Below are positions 1 to 39,781 of a stretch of 64,000 nt of DNA, in pieces (the first letter of the stretch is position 1; every line of letters starts with the position of its first letter). The position numbers and the translations under genes are program-made. Source of the DNA: Elysia crispata (Eukaryota > Mollusca > Gastropoda > Plakobranchidae); NCBI GenBank assembly GCA_033675545.1, contig JAWDGP010005047.1, positions 1,085,001 through 1,149,000 of the forward strand, written 5' to 3'. A model generated the notes under the pieces. It was not told where the DNA came from, did not search any database, and worked only from the letters and a program-made list of their open reading frames with translations.

Positions 1-78
1 AAGTAGAGAAATAGGAATCGCTATATAGATTGAAAATATATTTTTAGAGCAATCAATATATAATAAATATAGAGAGAG

Positions 79-158
<80 letters not shown>

Positions 159-375
159 CACACACACACAGATAGATAGACGGACAAAGAAAAAAAGGCG
201 GGGTGGGGGGGGGGGGGGAGGTTACACAGAAGAGTGTAAGTGAGAGCAACGTACGGAGAAGTGAAATATAAACTAACGGCTTACGAATAAAGTTTTAAAG
301 CAGTTTACTCAAATTCATACCTTCAGTCTCATGATTGTGTGCTATCAAAATTCGATTTTAATCCATGATCTTCAG
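1..375. other. Upstream or intronic sequence before the first visible exon
   Basis: AT-rich sequence with a GA/GATA/CA microsatellite (71-180), a run of G at about 206-218, and a short segment leading to the acceptor at 375. No exon with the expected N-terminal SRRKQ-type peptide is visible. Confidence 0.6.
71..180. repeat. Compound GA/GATA/CA microsatellite
   Basis: GATA units, then an almost pure GA run, then ACAC and GATA again. Confidence 0.95.
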
Positions 376-407
376 GCGGCCCGGCACGTCTTGAGGTATA
401 TCCTTCA

Positions 408-28305
<27,898 letters not shown>

Positions 28306-28351
28306 ACAGATAAAATTGTACAATTTCTTGTTTTACCAATGATTAATTCAA

Positions 28352-28357
28352 AATAAA
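28352..28357 (+). terminator. Candidate polyadenylation signal of the zinc-finger gene
   Basis: AATAAA lies 47 bases after the stop, with a second AATAAA about 15 bases on. The short distance fits a compact 3' UTR, but the AT-rich context makes chance matches common. Confidence 0.45.
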
Positions 28358-28727
28358 AAAAAAAATAAATGAGATGTAGACTTTTTGAAATAAGCGGTTT
28401 GAAAATTTTATAGTTTTGTTGTTGTTTTAGTTAAAGTTGCAAAATCAAATATTTGATAAGTTTCTACTAGACTCTGCGTACTTAAGCATTCATGTCTAGG
28501 TTAATTACTCCGGAATTTTGAGCGATGCAAATGCCAACATGAGCCAAATACTATCGATTTAAAAAAAATCGATAATGAACACACGATATGAAGCCAAGTA
28601 GCAGAATTTGTTGCATGCAGCTTATGAAATCTTAAGAGTGACCAAATCTTTGATATAGTTTCTCAGTTTTGTTGATGCTTCTCCTACAGTGCAACCCTGT
28701 GTTAATGGCTTTCATTGATTCTATATT

Positions 28728-28730
<3 letters not shown>

Positions 28731-28783
<53 letters not shown>
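28731..28783. repeat. (CT)n microsatellite
   Basis: Pure CT run. Confidence 0.95.
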
Positions 28784-28787
<4 letters not shown>

Positions 28788-29499
28788 CATAGTTGTTTTC
28801 TAATCCAAATAGGACAAGACAAATCAGTGTGATTGCTGCCTTGATTCGTTCAATTCGAATTCATGTGGTTCGTTAAACTGTTTCATAAACATTTTTATTC
28901 GCGCTTGTTTAAACACATTTCTGGAAAAAAGTAAACGAGATATTTTTTTTAATTTACAGAAATTCGAGCATTGCTTATTTTCATGTGTGCGTGGTCGCCA
29001 TACAATTGCTTTTCATACAGTGCATTCTTGCTCTTTTTCAAATGATGCAATTCCTGTGCAGAAATCTAGTTTATACTTTCATTCTTATTGTGAGCAGAAT
29101 ACGATTGTTTGCAATAGATATAGCAGTTAAATGAATACATTTGCAAACAATAAGCAGTGTTGTAGGTCGCCACGCGCGTTCGGACATAGATACATTGTGG
29201 AAAAAATTTGAAAAATAAACTTATGTTTGAAAACACAATGAACTAAGAAAGCATATTTCAAATACACACCTCTCTCCGCCATTTGCCTTTCTTTTATCTT
29301 TTTTTTTTCTTCTTCTTCTCTATTCGTTCCCTTTCCTTTTTTTCCTACCTTGCAAATCGCTTTCTTCATTCCCTAATTTCTCGATTATTGCTTCTTCTTC
29401 GTATTGCTTCTTTTACACTCTTGTCTTTTCTACTTGGCTCTGGTAGTTTTTGTTTGCCACAAACATAGAAGCAGCATATCATTACATGCTCAAACAATA

Positions 29500-32160
29500 A
29501 CAAAAGAAAGAAGAGTTGGAACGGTAGGTATAGTAACAAGTGCCGAAATAAACACATGCAAAATATGGAGCATAATATCTGACTACAAAGCAAAAAAGTT
29601 TGACAAATCCTGTAACTAGAAGTTAAAGGGAAAAAAAAAACGCTGAAGAATTAAAAACAAAACTAATGAAACAACGGACTCTTGAGAAATTTGCAAAGAA
29701 GTTAAAAACTCTTATCGTTTATATACTTCGAGAGAATGTCATCTTGTACTCGTAGATGCTGATCTAGACAAGCTGCTGTTGAAAGAAGATACAGTAAACC
29801 TTTCCGATGTAAACAAAGAAACCATGGAAATGCAATGTTCAGTTTCTTTCGACGAAGCCGGTAAAACAATATGAAGAATGAAAAAAGCCCAGGAAGCGAT
29901 GGCTTTACTGTAAATTTCTTCACATATTTTTGTCCTGAAAGATTTAGGTGTTTTCCGTGTGAGAACAGTGAATTATGGTTTCCAAACTAGCAAGTTATCC
30001 ACAACACAGACTCAAGGCCTCACAACATGCTCACCAAAAGGGCAAAATGAAAGATAAAAAATATCTAACAAAAAACTTGATACCAACCACATTGCTACAT
30101 TTAAAATTGCATCATCATGCACAGCTAACAAAAGCAGAAAAGTTCAACAACTATCGTATAGCACGACATATCAAGATTTATGAGAGATGGATTCGTAGTG
30201 ACAATGTGCGATTGATGTATGATCTACTTAACTATGGAAAAATCATGAAAAAAAAATTTGAAATAATTCTACTCGCTGAATTCGAAAAAGCTTTGGGTTG
30301 TCTCTCAAGATTCTTCTTGTTTTAAACAATGCATTTCTAGAACTTTGGCCAAAATATGATTGGTAAATCAAAAACAATGTGCAATGGAATTAAAGCCTGT
30401 GCTCTGGTCAGCAAATGGCACGAACCTTGGTTTCCTGTAAACTGCAGCTGCCGCCAGTGAAATCCAGTCTCACCTTATCTGTTCATCATTTGTAGCGAGA
30501 TCTCTGCACACATGATTTGCCAAAATAATAATTTTAAAGAATGTATACAATATTTTGGGGTGTGAGATAAAGATTTGCAAATGGTGCGTGAATGGCTCAC
30601 AAAAGTCTTTTATCACATGCATAGATATGAATAGGTTTAGCCAGTACTCAGTGCTTCATTCATGCGAATGCTGATAAAACTACGGTTCTTTGTTCTGGGA
30701 CACCTCGCCAACCGTAAATTAAGTATTTGAAGAACAAAAACTTTGAGTAAAAACTGGAGCATTTTATTCTTCTCGGAATCACTTTTGCAATTAACATTGA
30801 AAACACAAATGATAACAAAATCGGACTGCATAAAGATAAAATGAAGAATGGTCGAGAAGGGATTTGACTCCGTTTGGTAAAGTTGCTATTTTCATATACC
30901 GGTATCACTCCCCAATTCATGAGCAAAATCTTTAAAAGGAGAAAAGGTTCTCCTCATTTCTCTGGAATGAAAAACCAGACCCTATAACACGAAGTAAAGC
31001 GTACAAAAAAAAAAACCAAAAAAAAAACAAAAAAAAAACAAAAAAAAAACTGGAGTATGGTCTTCTTAATAATTTATGGTCAATCTAGGACAATTTATAA
31101 ATGAATTGAAAATGGCTTTGATGAGAAGAATTTTACACCTCGCATATTTTACAGTGTCTTTCCTAGAGAGATGTAACGCATAACACAACATTTTAGATCT
31201 GAATTTGCTAAAATATCACAGACTACGCTTGAAAAAAAGTTCTGGTGCGAAGAAATTTATGAACACTCTGGACAATTTCAAGTCATAGCATGATATTTTT
31301 TCGTTTCGCCAATATTATATAATCAGAAAATATTGATCATCAATGAGGTGTTGAATCAAGTAGATTTTATATGGAAGAAAATATCTTATATCAATCGTTT
31401 CATTTTTAAAAAAATGAATTCTTAAGTTTAAGAGAGTTTAGTGCAAAGAATAACATCAAGTTGGACTTCCTCACATCCCATGGTCTTCTCAGGGCAATAC
31501 ATGACCTTAGGAATTACCTAGAACTGTTTTTTTTTTAAGTGCAAAGCAAAACCTGCCGATGCAAGTGTTGTTGGCAAACAAAAAAGGCTGTCTTGCATAT
31601 ACCGAAAGATAGTAAATGAATCTGAAAAATCCAAGGGTATCATTAATGGGAAAGTATATGTTTTAAACAGATAAAAAAAAAAACCGATCGCAAATTACTT
31701 TAGCTGCAGTTTAAAATTCAACATCATATTCTCATTTAATATCGACCAGTTTGAAAGTTCAAGCCTGACCAAACAGAATTCTGTAGTTTTTGCAATTCTC
31801 ATTCAGAAACGACTGGTCACACGCAAAGGCATTGTAAATACGTACATAACTTTTCTAACGGACTTATAAACCTTCAGAACAACATATGCGATCACTTGTT
31901 ACATTTCAATTTAATACGAAGCTCGGAGAGAGTTATGGATGTAGTTACTTTATTCTCAAAATAAACCAGTTCATTCCTATACTGAGAACGTTTCAGCATA
32001 TCCTCTTAAATCGCTATTCGATAAAAAAAAAAAAAAAAAGAAGAAAAATCTTATACTTAGCACTCATCAACTTGCAGAATTCAAGAAGACAATCAAAATC
32101 ATGTTACGATAATTTGACTACATACTTTAGCTTCCTAATAAATCACATTAATGTTTAATT
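29500..32160 (+). mobile_element. Decayed LINE of the Tx1/L1-like type, 5'-truncated
   Basis: Reading the + strand in three frames recovers the order of a LINE ORF2 C-terminal half. Near 29880-30010 is the region before reverse transcriptase (NYGFQTSKLSTTQTQG, then PKG). Near 30180-30320 comes SDNVRLMYDLLNYGK followed by LLAEFEKAL, where the family has LIDFEKAF. At 30420-30540 is FPVNCSCRQ, a stop, then NPVSPYLFIICSEI, the conserved GCRQGDPISPYLFI block. DLTPFGKVAIF lies near 30870. At 31782-31840 is a C-x2-C-x8-H-x4-C knuckle (FCSFCNSHSETTGHTQRHC) of the kind found after the reverse transcriptase. There are many stops and frameshifts, and the YADD active site is not readable. The 3' end lies near the short AATG repeat at about 32176. 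The left limit is approximate. Confidence 0.8.
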
Positions 32161-34843
32161 TAAAAAACGAGGAGGAATGAATGAATGAATTAATTAAGTT
32201 CATTAAGTTTTCAAACGCCTTTGACTCATTTAATAAAGTAAGTTATTATATTTTACAGACAAAAAAACAAACAAAAACAACCTTACAAGATCTAATAAGC
32301 GTACCGTGGAAAATATTTATATAAAAGCAAAAACTATTGAATAACAAATAGATGTTTATGCATGATACAGTATTAGGTGCGATTGCAAAGATAGATGAAA
32401 GAACGAGAAGAGAAAAAAGAGTGAGAGAGAGAAGGAGAGAAAGAGAATAAGAGAAGGAGACTACGAAGAGAGAAAAAGAATTTTTTTCATTTTAGTCATT
32501 AAGACACAGATTTTACATTTTATAATGAGCACTATGCGATTCACTAAATCGATATGGTTCTTTAGGCTCCTAACACTTATGTATTAGTTTTGGCTCGATG
32601 ACGTGATGGCAATGTCTAATTACATACTTACATGATAACACGCAAAAGATATATACATGTATATACACTGTGTCTCCTTCATCTCTTTTCTTTTGTCCTT
32701 GTCTTTCTTTTCTTTGCATTTTGATCTGCGCTGTCTTGGAGGCCATATCCATGTTTTTCACTCTTCACCTAATGAATCTACCAATCAAATTTAGCAGCAT
32801 ATTAATGTATCCTTATTTTTTTTTTTACAACATCCGTATCAAACATTATTTGTTTATGTCCAAATTGTTGAAAAAAAGCAATTTAAATTAATTAAAAAAA
32901 AAAAAAGAAGAAACGACTTAAATCTCGTTACCTTGTTCAATTTACAACGGAAAGCTTATGCTGAAATTATTCCGTTTCATACAACAATAACAAAAACTTC
33001 AAAAATAACATCATCAATAACAATAGCCAAAACAAACAAAAAAAAACCACACACTCCCCCCCCCCCTTACCCCCAAAAAAAAAAAAACAACAAAAAACAA
33101 AGCAACACAAAGTGGTTTTTGCAAAAGAGATTTATATAATCTAATATAAAACTAGAGGAGAGCATCTTGAAAAAAATAATAGGCAGTGACATGCCGGCAG
33201 CAACACTTTACACTATCAACAGTAACCGACTCTTCCACATGTCTAATACAATATAATAAAATATATATATGCAAGAATCAAGGGCTTCTTTAAACCAAAA
33301 AGCTCTCCAAGATATCAACGCTTTGTTGTAACCTATAAACCAAAATCCTCTCACGAAAAAGAAATCCCGAATGAGGTGGTCTACTCTCAAGAGTTGATAA
33401 TACCCTCATCAATGCGCTAAATTAAAAGAACAAAATTAAGAAAACCACCGACAAGACAGAACCCTGAAAGGAAAAATAATAAAAATGTAGAAATTTGCCA
33501 AGATAGCTGGACCACTCGTCACTGACCTTGATGGTGATAGAAAAGTTAAAAGGAAAGAACTTTTCTCTATAGCAGTAGCTCGTAACCAACGGAATCACGT
33601 CTTGTCGTTGAACAAGAAATGAATATAATTATTTCTATAAGTCTCTTGCCAAATTATGACGTTAAACCTCAGCGTAACCAGACATGCAATTCAGTTCCTT
33701 ATAGTATTCCTGCACATTGTAGAGATTAGAACTAAAGTAGTAATATAAAAATGTTTTATCATAACCCAGTAAGACTGCTTCCTTATCATTAAGATTAGTT
33801 GAGAAAAAAAAAGTTCAAGATTGCTAACATGAAAGAATTTTGTTCGTTATTCAATAGTCATTGCGAGTACAATTTAGTATTGAGTAATTGGAGATGTGGA
33901 TTTCTTCGCCTGGTGCATTTTGATGAGGCAGGAAAATAGAGTCGGTAGAAACCAGGGAAGGCTTTAATAGAGTAGTTAGAAGAAAGAAAAATAAAAGAAG
34001 CTGTGAGAATTGTTGAGACATAAAGAGTTGCGATGATTTGAATTGAACAAAATTATGTGACTGGTAAAAAACCAGCAACCTCAAGCTGGTACTTAAATTT
34101 CAGAAGAATAAAACTAAAACTTGAGAGGAGGACAGCTCACAATTTCTTTGACCGTTACTCTTTAGGGGCAATAGTTGCAGGGAGCTGCGAGATCAATACT
34201 TCTTTACAATTCCAGCCCATATGAGCTTTTATATACCGAGAAAGAGAAATCCTATGTCAAATAAACCAATAAAAATCATCAACATAGCACTTCCTTTAAA
34301 ATTTATTTGCAGACGACCCGCCATAAATATAGCACACTGCAATTTTTTTTATAACGCTTAATTTTCCTTGTTTCCTCATGGTGGATGTTTCTAAAAATTC
34401 TCTAAAACACCTGATCCTTTTAATGCCAAAATATGCTCGAGCTACTGTTGCTTCTTTTTTAATATTCTTTATTTGGGGTAATAAATGATTGTTTTGAGAC
34501 CAGTTGAGGTTGTAAATATATGCAGAGTGGTAGATGCTTTTGGAATAGGCTACAATATATCGTTGAATCCATGCATCTGTTAATTCCGGCTGATGTTCAT
34601 TAGTTTTTAGCAAATAAGGTTTATGGTTACGGATTAATTAGATTAGGTCACACAGAGCAGATTCGAGAATCTATTCTAGACATTATAACCAAAACAAAAT
34701 CTTGCTTAATGTAATGGGAGTAAATATTGTATTATTACCGTGCTGGGTTTCTATGCGCACACATAACTGGTTTTTTCTGTAAGCTATAATTATCAGTTAC
34801 TTTTTAGATTTTGATAAACCAAATTTTTGGTTGCAATGTTTTC

Positions 34844-35130
<287 letters not shown>

Positions 35131-35982
35131 CAGAGACGCCACAAATAAAGCGCTTCAAAGTGACACAGCATTAATGCGAACAAACCAGAAACATAGGCCT
35201 ACAAGAGAAAACCCATGCTTGGTGTATCTTTTTAGAGTTAGAATTTAATATGATACAATTTCATTTAAAATTATGCACAGGCTTTTATGCCTTTTGCTCA
35301 TAAATTACAATTCATTCATACACTTACAAATTACGAGTTAGAAAATGGTTACAAATTGTAAAAACGGGTGATTATATAATTAGAGAAGACCCGTTTAATT
35401 TCTTAAAATCGGTGGTAGGTTGTAATAAAATTCCACATAAAGATTCATCCTTAATCATACGATTGGCTGCTAAAATGCTATGCCAGTCTTTCAATAACCA
35501 GGTCTTATCTGCCCCTCTCTCATCTAAATTTTGTTAATTTCTGTCGTCATTCAAGATAACTGCCGACTCCACATTATTAAAAAGCTGCACCAGGTTTGGC
35601 TCATGTTTGGAAACAATTTGTCAAACTCAATTATTTGTTTAAAAAAAAAAGATTTCTAGCCCTGGGTAGTTACTTATTTTCTGTTCAGCTCTTTTGCGGT
35701 AAAACTACTCATTTGAAGCATTTAATGATAACTAATGAAAATTCAAAAGCATTTGAAGAAAACGGAACAAATCTTCACAAAATCGATTCATTGGAACAGT
35801 CATATATGCGAAATTACTTGCCATCCATTTAAAAAAGATATTTTCTTTGAAATGTCATTTATATGCCCAAAAACTCTTCAGTTGCGATTGGAACAACCAT
35901 TGCAGCTGGTATTGACATTAACTGAATACAATTTAGGCTTTAAAGTGTCTTCTGGATTGTTCACATTAACTTATAATATAGA

Positions 35983-37038
35983 ATGTCGCCCTATATGAAG
36001 AACATCACCCTTCTTTATACAAGAGACAAGGACTTAGACAATTTGATTAACAGAACAATCGTACAATATGCAGGGTTGATCCTCAAGATATTCTTGAACC
36101 CGGTTTTAGCCGTGGGAGGCGTGTCCTCAAACCTCATCAACATTGCGGTTTTCTTGAAAATAGGTCTAAAAGAGGGCACCACGCAGAGCTTCGTTCTCCT
36201 CTCCGTCACTGATGGGCTGGCCGCCATTTCTAGCATGACAAACTGTATATGCTACATACTGGTGTATAGCATTTATCCAGGGCCAGATGGTGGAAGCAGG
36301 AACTTGCATGCTGCGTACTTCATAACGATAATATCTCTTCCTTATTTCCTTAATTTCTCGACACTGATCACGACAGTGATTGCTGTGGTTCGATGTTGCT
36401 GTGTCGTCATGCCGCTTCGTGTGAAACAAGTGATGACTGCGGGCCGACAGTTGACAGCCATACTGATCTTCGCATGCATATTTTGCTGTGTTCAAATCTA
36501 TGCCACATCTTCTGGACGCTTCGTCCTTATCTTTGATCAAAGAACAAACTCCTCCCGATTACTTTTCATTGGGGTTAACGCAGTTTTGCTAGATGCCTTT
36601 CGTAACACCTTTTGTTACTTCACTTACCTTGTTGTCCTCATGTGCGTGGTGATTCTCATCCTTGCGCTCAGACGGGCTGCTAACTTTCAATCAAGCGCCT
36701 CTCATCCAGGTGCTCATCAACCTTCTGACGATTCAAAACGCAAGAATAACTCCCGAGAAACTCAAGTGATGAAAACAGTAGTTTTTATTGCAGTCGTCTT
36801 CATTATCAGCAACATACCCACAGCTTTGGTTGCGTTGCTGAGGCTCAATGTTGCAGGCTTCTCTAGAACCGGGCGGTATCGAGATTACTATGAAGGCTAT
36901 TTGATACTTACAGAGACATGCTCTTTGATAAACATCAACGCGAACATATTTATTTATTTTTTCTTCAACAGACACTACAAAATGTCATTCCTTACTTTGC
37001 TTAAGTTAAATTTCAACCAAAAGTCGGGAACATTTTAA
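35983..37038 (+). CDS. Single-exon class A seven-transmembrane receptor (orphan, gastropod chemosensory-receptor-like)
   Basis: A 351-aa intronless ORF with seven hydrophobic spans at about residues 32-58, 69-96, 112-136, 155-174, 206-230, 262-287 and 305-327. Class A marks: N50 in TM1 (GGVSSNLINIAVF), D77 in TM2 (LLSVTDGLAA), R137 at the end of TM3 (VVRCCCVVMPL, in place of DRY), a proline in TM6 (ISNIPTALV) and NINANIFIYF in TM7, in the place of NPxxY. Two N-terminal glycosylation sequons (N7, N23) suggest an outside N-terminus, and loop 3 is basic (SKRKNNSRETQ). There is no signal peptide. The TM1-TM2 style resembles the large intronless gastropod receptor families described as chemosensory or peptide receptor-like. 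The ligand is unknown. A second Met lies at codon 5. No related copy is seen nearby. Confidence 0.88.
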   Translation: MSPYMKNITLLYTRDKDLDNLINRTIVQYAGLILKIFLNPVLAVGGVSSNLINIAVFLKIGLKEGTTQSFVLLSVTDGLAAISSMTNCICYILVYSIYPGPDGGSRNLHAAYFITIISLPYFLNFSTLITTVIAVVRCCCVVMPLRVKQVMTAGRQLTAILIFACIFCCVQIYATSSGRFVLIFDQRTNSSRLLFIGVNAVLLDAFRNTFCYFTYLVVLMCVVILILALRRAANFQSSASHPGAHQPSDDSKRKNNSRETQVMKTVVFIAVVFIISNIPTALVALLRLNVAGFSRTGRYRDYYEGYLILTETCSLININANIFIYFFFNRHYKMSFLTLLKLNFNQKSGTF

Positions 37039-37254
37039 ACACAAAGATAAAACAGAGATAGCAGAATTCAAGTATGCTTCACAGTGTAAGATCTTTTTTC
37101 TCTCTCCTTACAATTCTATGATTTTATTGTCAGATCCCAGCGCATAACTAAATAACTCTGGATGCAAAACAATGGCCTACCCCTAACAATCTGTATTCAA
37201 TCTGATTGCAAACATGACATCTTTGAAATACATGTCATATCAGCATAGTGTAAG

Positions 37255-37260
37255 AATAAA
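37255..37260 (+). terminator. Candidate polyadenylation signal of the receptor gene
   Basis: AATAAA 217 bases after the receptor stop codon. Confidence 0.4.
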
Positions 37261-38634
37261 CAGTATTTTCTTACAATTCTCGAACTTCCATTTCTTTTGA
37301 CTTTATTTGTAAATATGCAACCCACCCTCTTTATGTATTTATCTGCTCACAAGTTTTGCAATGTTTTGTTCTGTTTTCCGATTCAGCAATGTAAGGGTGT
37401 GCAATGATCGACCAGAAACTAGAAGCCTCTGAAAGATTTATGCTGATGTCAAGTCGTGACACTAGGTGGCGACTTTTCTCAAGGTCGTATGTCGTAGACC
37501 TTAGTCAGCATAGTGGCAAAGATCTAGGGCTTCCCTCTCACTCTCCTTTATCTGAGATGTCCATTTGCATCGGTAACAACGTTCTCCTGACCATTAGTTT
37601 GTCTCAATAACGAATTATCTTTACTGAAGCTCAAATCTATTAATTCGTCTAGCCTGCCTCAAGCGAACATTGAAGACACTTCTACTTTACGTGCTACCAA
37701 ACACGGGACTTCTCTCCTTTACCTGAGCGACGCTGAGAAACAAACAACCTTTATCGTAATGGTTGATCTTACCAACAAGATGAACAATGCTACTGAATTG
37801 ATAGGTTGACAGATAATAAAACACTGTTAAATTGATTTTTCCGGAAGGGGAAAAAAAAAAGGGGGGGGGGCGTATTTTATTTTATCCAGATATAGGAGGG
37901 TCGATTGACGACCAAAAGTCGTGTTGGTTAAAGAATGTATTTTGATTCAAAGATTTTTAACTCAACTTAAAAAATTTGCATTCTAGCTTATACTTCTCCT
38001 AGACATCAGATAAAAGCAAAAGACAAAAATGGCCCCTCCCTCATCTTTAAACACGTCTCTGGGTCTGACTCTATACAAATTGTATGTGGCTGAAAATCGC
38101 CGTCGTTTGGTGTTTTATCTTTGCATCTTTATTAATTTGTCATATTTGAATGTTATTTAAAAAGGGTCATGATTTATACTTGTGCACGATTTAATAACTG
38201 GATGCCTCTCTTGTCCCATGTGTCTCAATGTTTGCCCAAACCATCGCCATCTTCTTTGTGTAGCTTCATTTACAGGTGAAGCTGCAGAATTTATGAGAAA
38301 AAAAAATTCTCTAACTTCTGGACATCTTTATTACATGTTCATGAAGCAAGAAAGAGTTCACAATCGTAATTTATAGCATGAGCTACTTGTCATTTGAGCT
38401 GCCCGTGATTGTATCTTTATCTAATCTTCCAGATCTTGCTTGAGAAGTGTTAGCCGAGTTTGACGTTGCAGGCAAAATTATCGATGTGAAAATATGCACA
38501 GTTTTGTGTGTAGGTACTTGAAATCTTTTTTTTTTTCTGCTTGCCCTAAAGTCCCCCCCCCCCCCCCGCCAAAAAAAAAAAAAAGACTACAGGAAAAAAA
38601 AGAAACAAAAACAAACTCTCTCTCTATAAACATG

Positions 38635-38636
<2 letters not shown>

Positions 38637-38695
<59 letters not shown>
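38637..38695. repeat. (CT)n microsatellite
   Basis: Pure CT run. Confidence 0.95.
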
Positions 38696-38699
<4 letters not shown>

Positions 38700-38935
38700 T
38701 CTTTTCTTTTAAATTCTTCTTCTTCATCTTCCTCCTACTTCTCATCCTCATCCTCTTCTTCTTTACTATTTCTAGCTGGGAGATAAATCATCAAATGTAA
38801 ATTGAGTTACCGGGTAAAATTCTTTAACCCAATTTCCACATTATTTGAGAATCAGAAATGTCTGATGATCCTCAAAAAGTTAAAACAATATACTACAAAC
38901 TTGAATCCTTAAATAAGAAAGTAATATGCATGTAA

Positions 38936-38938
<3 letters not shown>

Positions 38939-38981
<43 letters not shown>

Positions 38982-38999
38982 CCCCCCCCCCCCCCCCCC
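38939..38999. repeat. (CT)n microsatellite followed by a C run
   Basis: About 40 bp of CT, then 20 C. Confidence 0.95.
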
Positions 39000-39429
39000 T
39001 TTTCCCCCCATTTGACGGAAAAGTCGTATTTAATTTAACAGAATTTCCAAGTGAAAGGCGCTCTCTTTGTTTAATCATTTGCGTCTAAGGGACGTGAAAT
39101 TGTGTAAAACCACACATCGCTGAAAAAAATCACCAGTTGAGGAAAATAAAAACGTTTTAATTGCTGGACCCTGTTAAGAAACAGCTGAAGGTCACAACTC
39201 TGCAAGGATTACAGGATCACAAGGATGATATTCCTGACTTAGTTCTGCCGCCCAGGATGGTATCATTTTAAGAAGAGACAATTATTATTCCAAAACCCAC
39301 AACAGACATAATTATCTTTCAGCAGGTGTCTCCGCGTCAAGGTAAACGTCCACGCTGATCACTTAGACCCGCGTAAGAGATCGGCCATGTTCATTTCCAC
39401 TGAACTTTAAATAGATTAACTTGTTTCTG

Positions 39430-39524
39430 TTAATCATGTGACCAAACAAGATGGCGGTCGACAGAGCCAAAGGAACTACATTGATGTGAAAACAAATTAA
39501 TTTGAAGACACTTCAGTGCTCTAG
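39430..39524 (+). promoter_or_regulatory. Probable dysbindin start region and 5' non-coding exon
   Basis: An M-box-like TCATGTGACC (39434-39443) is followed by AAGATGGCGG (39448-39457), which matches the YY1 element common just after start sites of housekeeping genes. A short reading frame from ATG 39451 closes after 12 codons. A donor-like CTAG|GTAAAA lies at 39525. The first dysbindin coding exon has an acceptor directly before it (43027), so an upstream non-coding exon must exist, and this is the best candidate. Inferred, not proven. Confidence 0.5.
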
Positions 39525-39584
39525 GTAAAACCGAAAAAGAACTTTGAGTTACACGAAAGTCTTAATAATGACCTAGGAAAGAGT

Positions 39585-39781
39585 TCCTTTTAGGTACGGA
39601 CTAATTTACACACCAAAGAGGACTTCGTTTGATCGGGACCATAGAAAAAGATTGGGCTTGGTTTTTGCTTCGGGTTACACGAAGAAGAAAAATTAATTTA
39701 TTTCAGCTCTGTCTCTTATCTAACTTATTCCCCTTCTCCGGCTGTTTCTTGTAAAAAACCGTCCGTACCTAAAAGGTACTT
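39585..39781. repeat. Inverted-repeat element, about 200 bp (MITE-like or hairpin)
   Basis: CCTTTTAGGTACGGAC near 39586-39601 is repeated exactly as its reverse complement GTCCGTACCTAAAAGG near 39763-39778. The arms are 16 bp and imperfectly extendable. No clear target duplication was found, so a MITE is possible but unproven. A direct repeat GTTACACGAA also occurs just outside (39548) and inside (39673). Confidence 0.4.

Larger units (their letters stand above)
37261..39400. other. Intergenic region between receptor and dysbindin
   Basis: AT-rich, with G and C runs (37861-37870, 38553-38567), two CT arrays (38637-38695, 38939-38979) and a 20-base C run (38980-38999). No coding sequence supported. 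Confidence 0.65.

Noticed and set aside
34296-34613. Minus-strand 105-aa open frame
   Set aside because: No motif recognised and no support for an exon; considered as a LINE piece but the order of motifs does not fit.
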